From Syncephalis fuscata (lineage: Eukaryota > Zoopagomycota > Zoopagomycetes > Zoopagales > Piptocephalidaceae), in contig JAHLTZ010000165.1 in the NCBI GenBank assembly GCA_025786725.1, positions 1-20,431 of the forward strand: a DNA stretch of 20,431 bases, written 5' to 3'. The notes below the pieces were generated by a model. The model saw nothing but the letters and a program-made list of their open reading frames with translations. It was not told the origin of the DNA and did not search any database. How positions within the stretch are numbered: position 1 is the stretch's first letter; every line of letters starts with the position of its first letter. Of the stretch, positions 1 through 8,858 are shown one piece after another. A program made the translations under genes and the position numbers.

Positions 1-99
1 GTTTATTTGGAATGTGATTTGCATTAAATTTATTAAATTATTACTAAGCAACTTATCAGAAATCTAATGCAATGGAGCTTGAATAATTACATTTAATAG

Positions 100-310
100 C
101 ATTCGTGTAGTTGACCTACATATTCGGTATATTGAACATGAAACTGGATGGTGAGTGACATCAGCCATTAAACGTTCATTATCATAGATTTACTATCCAG
201 TACGCATATATCCTTTTTCTAATTATATCATTTCTACGTGTACTTTATTACTATATGCAATTTTATAGTATGCTAAACGCATTCTATTTATTATAGTTTG
301 CAATGCGTTT
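100..310 (+). repeat. Mini-exon repeat, diverged copy A
   Basis: A diverged copy of the sequence found at 10150-10480 in the right arm. It has an ATG at 138-140 opening a 13-nt mini-exon (138-150, encoding M-K-L-D plus one base). A GTGAGT donor follows at 151, and a CATAG acceptor-like site ends at 187, leaving a 37-nt intervening piece. Joining 150 to 188 gives a short in-frame continuation (MKLDDLLSSTHISFF) that then stops. Past the stop the translation still lines up loosely with the arm copy (LYH...), so this looks like a decayed member. Homology starts upstream around 75 and fades around 250-310. Confidence 0.6.
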
Positions 311-519
311 TAATCATTCCACTCATTGTGTGACATGCACTATAGCTTCAAACTGCCGATTTTGTAAGTATCGCTGTATACTAAATATACCGCATATTGT
401 TTTAGCATATGACAATGCAAATTATCTATAAATTGCTGCAGTTTGGCCCTGGATTTATTGATAGTATATCGCAACTCACATGTGTATAGAATGTTAATAG
501 TATGTGTAGCTAGAGGATA

Positions 520-640
520 TGTGCATACTGGATAATAGATCTATGATGATGAGTATTTGGTGATTGATGTAACTTACCACTTAGTTCCATGTCAATAAAA
601 CGAATGTGTAGTTTAATTACACAGATATGATCAAATATAG
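520..640 (-). repeat. Mini-exon repeat, diverged copy B
   Basis: Reverse-strand member of the same family. ATG is at 588-590 (minus), the mini-exon is 578-590 (13 nt, M-E-L-S plus one base), GTAAGT follows at 577-572, and CATAG ends at 541, again exactly 37 nt. The joined reading gives MELSDLLSSMHISSSYTYY and then a stop, closely matching copy A around D-L-L-S-S. Upstream it carries the family leader (GTGTAATTAAACTACACATT read on minus). Copies A and B face each other, forming a small imperfect inverted repeat centred near 364. Confidence 0.6.
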
Positions 641-1054
641 CCTCTTGATCTTTAAAACATATTAAATGTCTGGTGAGTTATTTATAAAAACAATTGGGTA
701 TTATTACACGCAGTTAGACAAAATAAAGTATATAAACTTGTCATTATCATATTGCATATTATGTCAGTTGTATAGTTGAGCTGTTATGATTATTATGCAA
801 CGGTCCTTGTACTAGTCAAATATATTTGTACAAATGAATGCTGTGGTATCTAATTGTTGTAAATGATAAAAATCATTAATTAGATTAATGTAATATTTAA
901 TACTCATCCAAATATTACTTGTCATAGCCAGATTATTGCCTTGAATCAGCTGCTAGTTCAAAATTGTGTTGCTGTATTTTGTTGCCCAAATAATGATTGC
1001 TTAATGGTTAGTATTCGTATTAGAGTACACTGATGAGTAATGCTTATAAACTGA

Positions 1055-1060
1055 TTTATT
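1055..1060 (-). terminator. AATAAA polyadenylation signal, left orphan gene
   Basis: TTTATT on the plus strand reads AATAAA on minus, about 245 nt past the stop of the 178-codon gene and after the putative 3'-UTR intron. It is the mirror of 13538-13543. Confidence 0.5.
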
Positions 1061-1227
1061 GATACAAAAATATAAAACTAATATAAAACCACTTGTGATA
1101 CTGCGAATATGGGCTAGCCCATTAAACAGGTAGCTGCTGTTCCCAGTCCCTATCAGTTCCAATATAGAACGACGGGCCCGGTGTACAGCAGTTAGTTGCT
1201 TATTGGTCCCGCCCAATGTACTATTGC

Positions 1228-1273
1228 CTAGAATAAAGTTAGCACTGTTTTAGTTAATTTTGCATTAACTTAC
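1228..1273 (-). other. Probable 3'-UTR intron, left copy
   Basis: Mirror of 13325-13370. It is 46 nt, with donor GTAAGT, a branch-site-like CTAAC close to the 3' end and acceptor TTCTAG. It lies entirely after the stop codon of the orphan gene. Confidence 0.5.
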
Positions 1274-1303
1274 CATGTTGTACAGACTTGCATTTACTTG
1301 CAC

Positions 1304-1840
1304 TTAATGGCGCAAGTGTTCCTTTTTAGCGTTGCGCACAGCAGTGCGACGGCGCAGTCTTGAGGCGGCAGTTCGGCGAGGTCCCCCACCCCGCGGAACT
1401 ACCCGATAAGTGCTGTTGATCGCAACAGCAGCCTTGGTTGGTTGAGCCGGTGCCAATTTGAGGGCGCCGGTGTATTCCACACCATCCATAGGAGTGGTGT
1501 GGATAGAGGAGGAGGAGGAGGAGCAGTAGTAATGACTACTGAATGAAAAGCCGGAAAGGCTAGTGATGGTGGTGTTGACTGCTTTGTTGCTGCTCAAAAC
1601 CTCCTCGGTTTGAACAGCAACGCTGCACAAAGCAGTCTCCGCTTGCGTTCCTACGCAGCGGATATTTGGAGGCAATAGAGCCTGTGTTGCGACTGGCACA
1701 GACTCTGGCAGCTTGGCTTTTTTCAAAGCCGGCTTACTGCCTGCCTCAATGTCCGTCTCAGAAAACAAACGTTTCTGGACGACAGGCAATGGCATCGTAG
1801 CATAAATAATGCTACGGGTATAAACAACTGTAGCAGCCAT
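1304..1840 (-). CDS. Orphan Ser-rich basic protein, left copy
   Basis: Identical in sequence to the plus-strand gene at 12758-13294; see that entry for the full description. The protein is 178 aa, starts at an ATG preceded by a probable 5'-UTR intron and ends in a strongly basic Arg-rich tail. The only difference between the copies is context. This one points away from the central kinase gene towards the left window edge, and its arm is not followed by a mini-exon repeat at the outer edge. I do not recognise the family. Identity including UTRs implies a very recent duplication, ongoing gene conversion, or an assembly artefact. Confidence 0.6.
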   Translation of the reverse strand: MAATVVYTRSIIYATMPLPVVQKRLFSETDIEAGSKPALKKAKLPESVPVATQALLPPNIRCVGTQAETALCSVAVQTEEVLSSNKAVNTTITSLSGFSFSSHYYCSSSSSSIHTTPMDGVEYTGALKLAPAQPTKAAVAINSTYRVVPRGGGPRRTAASRLRRRTAVRNAKKEHLRH

Positions 1841-1856
1841 CGCTAACTACTTTACG

Positions 1857-2110
1857 CTATAAAAACACACAATACATACAATTAATACCATGTAAATAGT
1901 ATATGTAATGCGAATACAAACACAGCATAACCAAATAAACTATTCAATTCAAATGGATGAACAGTTTTAAGCAAACGCCAAGAATGCACTGCACGGCTAA
2001 ACAAATCAAACACAGGTGCAACGCAACGTGTTATGCAACAGCGCAACTTGGCGCAGCAATAATATTCCCATTCACTGACAAACGTAGACGCAAACGCAAC
2101 ACTTGCTTAC
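1857..2110 (-). other. Probable 5'-UTR intron, left copy
   Basis: Mirror of 12488-12741. It is 254 nt, with donor GTAAGC and acceptor TTTTATAG, ending 16 nt before the start codon. It contains the TTGCG-rich stretch described for the right arm. Confidence 0.45.
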
Positions 2111-4022
2111 CTTTAAAAAAGTTTTTATAACAAAAAACAAGGAAATGAAACTACAATATTGTAGTAGAACAAAAAGACAAGATAAAACAAACAAGATGAA
2201 AGCGTTATAGAGATCTAAATATCAATCTTGCGCGGCTTTTTACACAATAAATTGCCACTCAACTATTTTACACTCACACACCAGTAGCTTGTACCATCAT
2301 TTATTCGTATCGAGTATTTGTATGTACAACTTGTAGTATCACTATTGTCTTGTGTAGTTCAATACGAGCTCACTAACCAAAACAGGCCTGCATCGGACAT
2401 GAATATCAAATGGTCCGTGTACACCTTGCTAAACCGGTAAATAGTCCAATAAACTAGATGGCGTGATCACAACAGCAAATAGACACATAACACGTGATCT
2501 TGTGTTTACTTTTCATAAATACGCCACCACCATGATTGTCGCGTATTAATAACGCGCGTACACGGCTGAAACAATAACATACCATTTATACAATACATGT
2601 AGCTGTAATAATATATAATAATATTTATTCAAGTCACTTGTACAAATTCTGATAGTCATGATACACAGTGTATTGCTATTTATACGATTGCTTCATTACT
2701 TAGTTGATTGATTTATATTCCAGTATATCTGTATATTTCTAACAACCATAAACAATGCCAATGCTTTATGCAACACGTTTATATTGAAACGTGGTTTTAA
2801 AGGTGGTTTGTTGATATATGCGTTGTAGTTACCGTAGTCTTGTTATTCATATAGATAGACGTCATTTTATCTTACTGCAACCAGCTCATTGTTACAGCAG
2901 CTTTTACTAGCTTCATTGTTATATAAAAACAATAGTTGTTATTATCTATCGTATGTGAGCCTTATAACATAAACGTGTATTTAGTGGGTATAGTTGTAGT
3001 GGATTTGATATACTAGATACAATATTGCACAAGTACTTGGCAGTATATTTATGTATACACAGGCAATTATGTACTTAGTTATACTCGGCAGCATTATTAG
3101 TAGTAGCTGCCTTTGCTTTGTGCTTTAACATAAATTATAAGCTGTCCGATTATCAGTAGATTATTGATGTATTAATAGTTTAGTTGCTTGAATGCGCTGG
3201 TATCCGGATCGGTTGGCATTATACCAAAATAACTAGCTTGTTTTAATAATCTCGAATGTTCAAGCATAATTATAATTTGTTGATATCGTATCCTAAACAG
3301 CATATGTTTGCTATTCTGCCTATATGGGAACGAAGTGTGAGACTGCATTTGGTTGGTTATCGTAACGTTGCAACGTCAGCAACTAAGCTATACCTTGATC
3401 GACATTATTAGTGGTTCTGTTTCTATTGCTTATACGTTTTGCTTTTGTTTAAGTAGCTATGAAGCACGTTGTGATTATTTTCTAATGAGCAATATAAAAG
3501 GCTTGTAACACCTATTTACTTCACCTCTTTAACCGACATTATACTATAATAGCAACACCTACTTTAAATGGTGCATGCTATTAGCGGCAAAGTTCTATGC
3601 ATACACGTAATGAGCAATTGAAGCGGCCTAAGTTGAGCCTTTCAACAAACATAGCTAGCAACAAGTAGGCTACTTTTACAAATAACGCATAGCTATTAGA
3701 CTATGCAGCGTGTAAATAAAACAATATGGAAAAGAAAAGTGTATGAATAGTAGTGTTAACGTTATAGTGTTATACATGCATGAACGAACGAGTGAAATAA
3801 ACAAAATGCATAACGAGTAGGGCTAGCGCCAGACGGTAAAACAGTTTCAAAAAAAGTACAGTTACTATATACTAAAGTGAGCATAAAATGGAAAGAATAT
3901 GAAAACGGTGTTTGAGTTATTAAGCATATATGCATGATCAATGAGCGGAATTAGTCGACATTTATAAATAATAAAGCTAGAACAAAAATAAAAGCAGTTT
4001 TGGATAGAGTGATGCCAAGAGA
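2111..4022. other. Non-coding part of left arm
   Basis: There is no supportable coding region. On the minus strand this is the region upstream of the orphan gene and includes a GC-richer patch (2462-2556) with an E-box-like CACGTG, GATCACG repeats and a CGCG-flanked imperfect palindrome. These are the mirror of the patch at 12042-12136. Confidence 0.5.
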
Positions 4023-4290
4023 TTATGGAACGATATATAAAATGATAAACGTACGGTGAAAAAGTATATAAAACAATATCAAAGTTACAGTGTGTATAGC
4101 GTAATGAGCATAATGAGCAAAGTTTATTGCAGCATATAATGAATAAAATGTACTTAATATATCATAAAATGATATATAGTAGTGTGTAACAGAATGGGAA
4201 TGATATAAACAAATAGAGCATATATACATACTAAATGATAAATCTATGATGATGGGTATTTAATGATTGATGTTGCTTACCACCCATCAT
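4023..4290 (-). CDS. Possible spliced small hydrophobic peptide gene, left copy
   Basis: Mirror of 10308-10575; see that entry. The initial mini-exon is 4281-4290, the 37-nt intervening sequence is 4244-4280 and the second exon is 4023-4243, giving 76 aa. It may be a chance AT-rich reading frame. Confidence 0.25.
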
Positions 4291-4422
4291 GTTCAGTAGA
4301 TTGGATATTATTAAATTTAGTCATTTGACCACCAAGCAAACAATAAATGTGATGATGCGCTGATTAAATAAAACTCACCACTTGCCCCATGTTCAATAGA
4401 TTGAATGTGCAGTTCAATTACA
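4220..4422 (-). repeat. Two tandem mini-exon repeats at inner end of left arm
   Basis: Reading minus, the first unit has ATG at 4390-4388 (ATG GGG CAA GTG then GTGAGT) and the second has ATG at 4290-4288 (ATG ATG GGT G then GTAAGC), about 100 bp apart. The family leader (TGTAATTGAACTGCAC on minus) runs across the inner end of the arm (4413/4414), so a few bases beyond the perfect repeat still belong to the family before similarity stops. Confidence 0.6.
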
Positions 4423-4527
4423 TTATTATTTATACATAAAAACTATTGCGCTGCACTAAAATTTGATATTTATTAATAAAACTAACAAATAGAACAAATA
4501 GTTTGCAGAGTGATTTCTAACAATTGT
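4423..4527. other. Short gap between kinase tail and left arm
   Basis: About 100 bp of AT-rich sequence separates the end of the open kinase tail frame from the inverted repeat. It has TAG-ending acceptor-like sites on the minus strand but no identifiable gene. Confidence 0.4.
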
Positions 4528-4832
4528 TCAGTAAGTACACGAAGCAAATAATTCTGTTAAGTACTTACAATTTTTGTTATTTTTTAACGAAGGTTGCTCG
4601 CTACTTGCATCTGACGAACGCGCGCGTTTAATACCATGTTGATCCACAGGAACAGCAAGATGGTCTTGAGCTGCACTTTCCACGTTTGATGCAATTGAAT
4701 TTTCGCCTGATTCTTCGACACTGTTTATTGCTATTTCTTCTTCCTTTTCAACGGGCTCTTCCTTTTCTACTGCCACTTCTTCTTGTTGTTCAGCTTCTGT
4801 ATTTTCATTTGCATCTACCTTCTCAACGTTCT
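4528..4832 (-). CDS. Glu/Lys-rich tail downstream of kinase, shifted frame
   Basis: After the kinase stop at 4833-4835 the minus strand stays open in another frame. It encodes an acidic EK-rich stretch (VEKVDANENTEAEQQEE, then repeats of KEEPVEKEEE) and a basic KRARSSD motif that could be a nuclear localisation signal. The composition looks coding. It joins the kinase frame only if one base is added in the A/G run near 4835-4850, or if an intron from GTAAAG (4834) to an acceptor near 4722 is spliced out. A consensus donor (GTAAGTAC) near 4567 suggests it may splice on towards or into the inverted repeat. It is best seen as a candidate C-terminal extension of the kinase gene, either frameshifted or alternatively spliced. 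Confidence 0.4.
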
Positions 4833-7245
4833 TTACTTTTCTTCTTCTTTTTTATCCAATGTGTCTTGAATTGATTTTGGATTGCTGGATTCTTTTAAAG
4901 GTTCTGTAAACCAAGCACTCTCTAAGGCCTGTTCCACTGTCAAGCGTGAATTGCGATCAATGGCTAGAAGACCGCGAACTAAATTGCGTGCTATAAAAAT
5001 TAAAATTAGCTCATTTGTAGCATTGTTTTAAAATATGCTTACCTTCTTTGGATACACTCTTCCAAAGATCACCAAATACCAATGGGCTATTTAAGACATT
5101 GATAATGTAGCTTCCATACTTGTTTTTGGTATCATATGTATATGGCATCGTATCTAAATTAAAACAATAAATTAACAAGCTTATCAATTTACAAATACTT
5201 ACTTGACAGAAGAGCATGTAATGTAACACCAAGGCTCCATTGGTCTGCATCCTTGCCATATCCTTGCTCAGTAAATTGTGATCCACATAGTATATTCTTT
5301 AAACTGCGCTCATTTCGCAGTATAATTTCAATTATTTTGTCATTATTCTTGGACCGAAGAATAACGTCCGGTGCCATATATCCAATAGTACCACATATGC
5401 CATTAATCGTTGGATTTTTTGAGACAAGTTTGCGCGCCAAACCAAAATCTGTAATAACGATAGACGGATATTTGGCATGTTGTCGGAGTAAGATATTCTC
5501 CAGCTAGCATATGGTTAGAATTAAAGATAATAAATTTAAGCCTTCATTTAGTTAATTACCTTAATATCTAAATAGTAGCAATAGTAGCAATAGCAATAAT
5601 AAATTTGTTAATTATGTAAATAAACACTGTTTTTAACTTACCCAAATGTACAATGTTTCTATCGTGAAGATGCTAGTTCGACGTTAGTAACTGATTATTA
5701 ATTAAAATTATTGCTTACTTTAACACCATTTAATATTTGTTGAAATATGTATTTGGCCTCTTGTTCGGGTAATGGGCCATGGCACATGCAATAATTGAAC
5801 AAGTTGCCACCATTTAAATATTCAAGTATCAAATAGCTGTGCAGTTCTGTGTTGTGTGCACCAACTAGTTTGATAATACTTGAATGTTCTTGTGCTGCAA
5901 TGATCATATCTTTTTCTTCATCAAAGATATTAAAATGACCATTATTTGCTGCGCCTTTGGCCTTTTGCTTTTTAGATATTTTGGCAGCAATAGGCATTTT
6001 ATTACGGCGCGTCTCGCCGTAATAAACCTCGCCAAAGCCGCCACTAAATTGGAGTTAGAAACAATATAATTTAAATAATAAATACTTACGCGCCAAGCTG
6101 CTGAGTTGTGACGGCATATCGACTGTTAATGACCTATAATTGTGTTAGTTGTTATAATTAGCGTTACTGTAATATTAATGACTTACGGCGTCGAAATCAT
6201 GGCTTTGATCGTCAGTTTTTAGCGCTAAGCTTTCAACTTTGTATGCAATGTAGCATACTGCTATTGTTGATTAGTTTGATTACTATATGTTGATGAAACT
6301 TACCGTTAAATCCAACAGGATTTATAAAACTTTTATTCTCGATGGTGCATGTGATGTTGGGCGAAACAGCAACACCATTTACTGAATATATAATTAGCAT
6401 TTTAATAATTTTAATGATTGCTATTTACCCAGTATATCCTTGGTCATGAAATTCTAATTACACAATTAGCATTATTATTAACTATTATGATGAATACTTA
6501 CTGAGATCATTAAAAGATCGTTAATTTAAATATACATTATCATTGTTATTACTGCCATTTTAGCACAAATTTGCGTGATACTTACTATAAATACCGAAAA
6601 CCACCCGTTTTGATATTCCTTTTGTTCAGCACATTTGCTAAATAGCACAAAAATTATATTAATAAATTTATACAATATGATTCATTGATATCATGTGTAG
6701 ACTAACTAATCAATTATTTAATGTCTCCACATCTTTTATGCAGCAATGTGCCATAGTATTATAACAATAAACACTACTACCACACATCGTACAACTTACT
6801 TTGCCGTGTTTTGCCCAAGGATGCATATCTCGTCTTTTTTTAACAAATACTCTTTGAATAAATGATTATTTTAAATTATTCATTAGCAATATATCCACTT
6901 ACCTGTTCTATTTTCATCAAATGTTTCTAGCCAGCCCACTACCTCTAAACGCTCTGCTTCGCTCAATTGCGACCATGCCGCAGGAAGCTTCTCATATATG
7001 CCTTCTACAGCATCGTTTGATGTGGCAAACGGCAAAGCAAGAGCAGGTATACAAGCCGTGTTTGTCACTTGAACTGCTGAAGATAACTCATTGGAATCAT
7101 CTTCAGCAGTAGAATGTGTAGTTGGTTCAACTACGTTTAACTCGGATAAAAAAAATGATGATGCTGACGAGGATGAGGATGAAAAAGAACTAGCTGCATC
7201 TGAAGTAGCGGCTGTAGAAAGAAATGGATTTGCTAAGCTATCCAT
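4833..7245 (-). CDS. CHK2/Rad53-like FHA-domain Ser/Thr protein kinase, 13 exons
   Basis: Predicted exons (minus): 7245-6903, 6833-6800, 6637-6586, 6453-6429, 6381-6304, 6260-6187, 6133-6090, 6043-5719, 5672-5642, 5567-5560, 5503-5203, 5153-5043 and 4990-4833, giving 527 aa. All introns are GT-AG and phases agree throughout. The N-terminus is Ser-rich (residues 18-32). Residues ~116-190 resemble a divergent FHA domain (EICILGQ, then ILVNG). The kinase domain shows a glycine loop at 216-221 (GAGGFG, then EVYYG), AAK lysine 238, catalytic loop HLDIKLEN at 334-341 and DFG at 357-359. APD at 382-384 stands in for APE, and DQWSLG is at 425-430. FHA-plus-kinase architecture points to the CHK2/Rad53/Cds1 DNA-damage checkpoint kinases, which bind phosphothreonine through FHA and act in the nucleus. 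Oddities are HLD for HRD, about 25 extra residues between APD and DxWS, and an abrupt stop before an EK-rich open frame. Exon 2 has a weak acceptor and exons 2-6 are the least certain. Confidence 0.75.
5560..5567 (-). other. 8-nt microexon of the kinase gene (catalytic D-I-K)
   Basis: The previous exon ends ...CAT TTG G and the next begins CTG GAG AAT. The kinase catalytic loop needs D-x-K between them. The only short piece that supplies it is ATATTAAG (minus), flanked by TAG upstream and GTAATT downstream, giving GAT ATT AAG. The flanking introns are 74 and 56 nt. Confidence 0.75.
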
Positions 7246-7926
7246 AGTGTTTATGTGTGATTTTAGATATTCAAAAATTGTTCAAATACTGCAAGATAAA
7301 GGCAGAATGTAAGTACACTATGATAAAGCAAGTACAATGTCTTTGCAAAGATGAAAATGCGTATATAGTATTATATGATTTCAACTGACGCACACGCTTT
7401 ATTTTTGATAATATCGCTACGCTGGCAAACGCTGCCTGTGACTCATGGCATATTTGCGAGAGCAATATTCGCGTAACTCTGATTAAGGGCACTAATGTAT
7501 TTTAAAATTTTAATTGGCTAGTATATGAAACATATACCACCAAGCTACTGATAGCTGGACTTGCGGTTTTGTTCGCGATAACGCCATCGACCAATTAGGA
7601 TACGAACAGTGCGCGCACATACACTAGCGCAATTTACCCACTTCCGGTCTCAACATTCTAACTATCATCTGCGCACCAATGATGAATTATTTGCATTAGA
7701 GTTTGAATACCAAACAATTTTATGAAATGTTGCAGATATAAGCAATACGAGACAACAGCTCATTTGAATATTAAATAGTGTTTATTAGTCTCATTTTGTA
7801 GCCACAATGCAGTAGAATGCTTATATGAAGTTATATAAACATATACTATTGATGGTGTACGATAAAACGGTCATGAATATGGATGATGTTGCAACATTAG
7901 TGCAATTTAAACTCCGATTTAAACAG
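7246..7926. other. Upstream region of kinase gene, no gene seen
   Basis: This is presumably the promoter and 5' leader of the minus-strand kinase gene. Open stretches here are short and overlap or antisense the kinase exon. I could not pick out a convincing TATA box or start site. Confidence 0.4.
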
Positions 7927-8063
7927 TTCGGCTTTTTGACAAAGAAAGTCGTCAGCTGGATGAAACTGTCCGTAAATGGACGGTTACACGTACTCGGGAA
8001 TGCAACTTTGAAAAAACCCCAGAAATTTGGTTTATGAAAAACAAAGTGTTTGGTTTTATTTAA
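7882..8063 (+). pseudogene. Decayed coding-like fragment
   Basis: Two adjacent frames have protein-like composition. The first (from about 7882) reads MDDVATLVQFKLRFKQ. From about 7927 a second frame reads LFDKESRQLDETVRKW, then TRTRECNFEKTPEIWFMKNK, and stops at 8061-8063. An AAACAG acceptor-like site sits exactly at the switch, so this is either the last exon of a gene with an unseen upstream part or a frameshifted remnant. I do not recognise the family. The charged composition differs from the AT-driven I/Y/F/N-rich spurious frames nearby, which is the main reason to list it. Confidence 0.25.
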
Positions 8064-8621
8064 GGTCACTAAATACCGGTTAATGTCAGGTATTAATTAA
8101 TTTTAAGTTGATCATGCATATTCATCAACTGATGATGTTATAAATAGCATAATTGTTTTTAAATTTTAATACACAATGCACACAGTGTGCTAATCTTTCT
8201 AGTTAGCTTGTATATTTGCTGGCACTAGTATATACACGCTCATTAAAAAAAGGTGTTACCCCGATTCAAAAGCAGCTACCCTGATTCAGTTAGTTCCGCG
8301 ATTGTACTACCATGATAGGCAACTCGTATCGGCATTGCCTGTCCACACACACTGAACAATTTTCCAGTAAGCTCTACATCCGCATTCGGACATTTTTTGT
8401 TTCGCCGAACCATCGCACGGTTCAATTGGATAAAGTGGCACTCTGTCTTGCAATGACGTGCTTTCTTAGTGAGTTAGCCATGTACGCTACACGATATCAC
8501 ACAGCATTTCCTTCTTTAAGCCGGTTTATTCCGCTTTTTTGTCTGTCTCATTGTGACGATGGATTCAATTCATTGGATGGTATTACATGCCTGCTTTCAC
8601 ACTAATACATACAATGGCCTA

Positions 8622-8627
8622 TATAAA
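8622..8627 (+). promoter_or_regulatory. TATA box-like element
   Basis: The sequence CCTATATAAAGCAC is followed by about 100 nt of C/A/T-rich, G-poor leader-like sequence. The first downstream ATG (8739) opens a frame of only 39 codons. Confidence 0.3.
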
Positions 8628-8738
8628 GCACTTGCATTACTCACTGAATCCACAACCTCAACTACGCCTTTTATTTCTACGCTATTCTTTAACTAATTAC
8701 CAAACACATTCCGTCATTCTGTACATTCGTAGACTGTA

Positions 8739-8858
8739 ATGCTAAGTATTATTCAAATATTTATATGGCGCACTGTAAACCGCTTGCTTGTGAAGCCATA
8801 CACTATACAACTGCTTGGCATATTTAACTTGTTTAAAGCAAGTAAAATAGTCGAATAA
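8739..8858 (+). CDS. Possible small ORF (39 aa) behind a TATA box
   Basis: The frame opens MLSIIQIFIWRTVNRLL and ends KIVE before TAA at 8856-8858. It is the first ATG about 115 nt after a good TATA box. The peptide is hydrophobic and basic, but short frames like this arise by chance in AT-rich DNA. It could equally be the leader of a non-coding transcript or of a spliced gene I cannot resolve. Confidence 0.15.
   Translation: MLSIIQIFIWRTVNRLLVKPYTIQLLGIFNLFKASKIVE

Larger units (their letters stand above)
1..986. other. Left flank, no complete gene
   Basis: This AT-rich stretch outside the left arm has no convincing long coding region. It contains two diverged, head-to-head members of the ATG mini-exon repeat family, listed separately. 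From about 640 to 986 I see nothing beyond AT-rich sequence. Unlike the right arm, the outer edge of the left arm (986/987) is not followed by a recognisable family copy. Confidence 0.6.
987..4413 (-). repeat. Left arm of 3.4-kb inverted repeat
   Basis: Positions 987-4413 are the reverse complement of 10185-13611 under x -> 14598-x. Identity was checked at both ends, in the shared coding regions and at several internal stretches (for example 2341-2400 and 3541-3600) with no difference, and the coordinates imply no net indel over 3,427 bp. The first mismatches beyond the arm are at 986 (outer) and 4414 (inner). Read on the minus strand, the arm holds two mini-exon repeats, about 2 kb of AT-rich non-coding sequence, the 178-aa orphan gene and its polyadenylation signal. 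I see no terminal inverted repeats or target-site duplications at its ends. Confidence 0.95.

Noticed and set aside
7091-7312. Plus-strand frame over the kinase first exon
   Set aside because: It is antisense to the well-supported Ser-rich first exon of the kinase; the acidic run is just the complement of the Ser/Ala codons.
8241-8300. Repeated TACCC(C/T)GATTCA motif
   Set aside because: Only two copies about 27 bp apart, with no wider structure.
8312-8605. 97-codon plus-strand frame in the spacer
   Set aside because: There is no domain-like pattern, and its Cys/His/Ser-rich composition looks like chance. No upstream signals or homologous features were visible.
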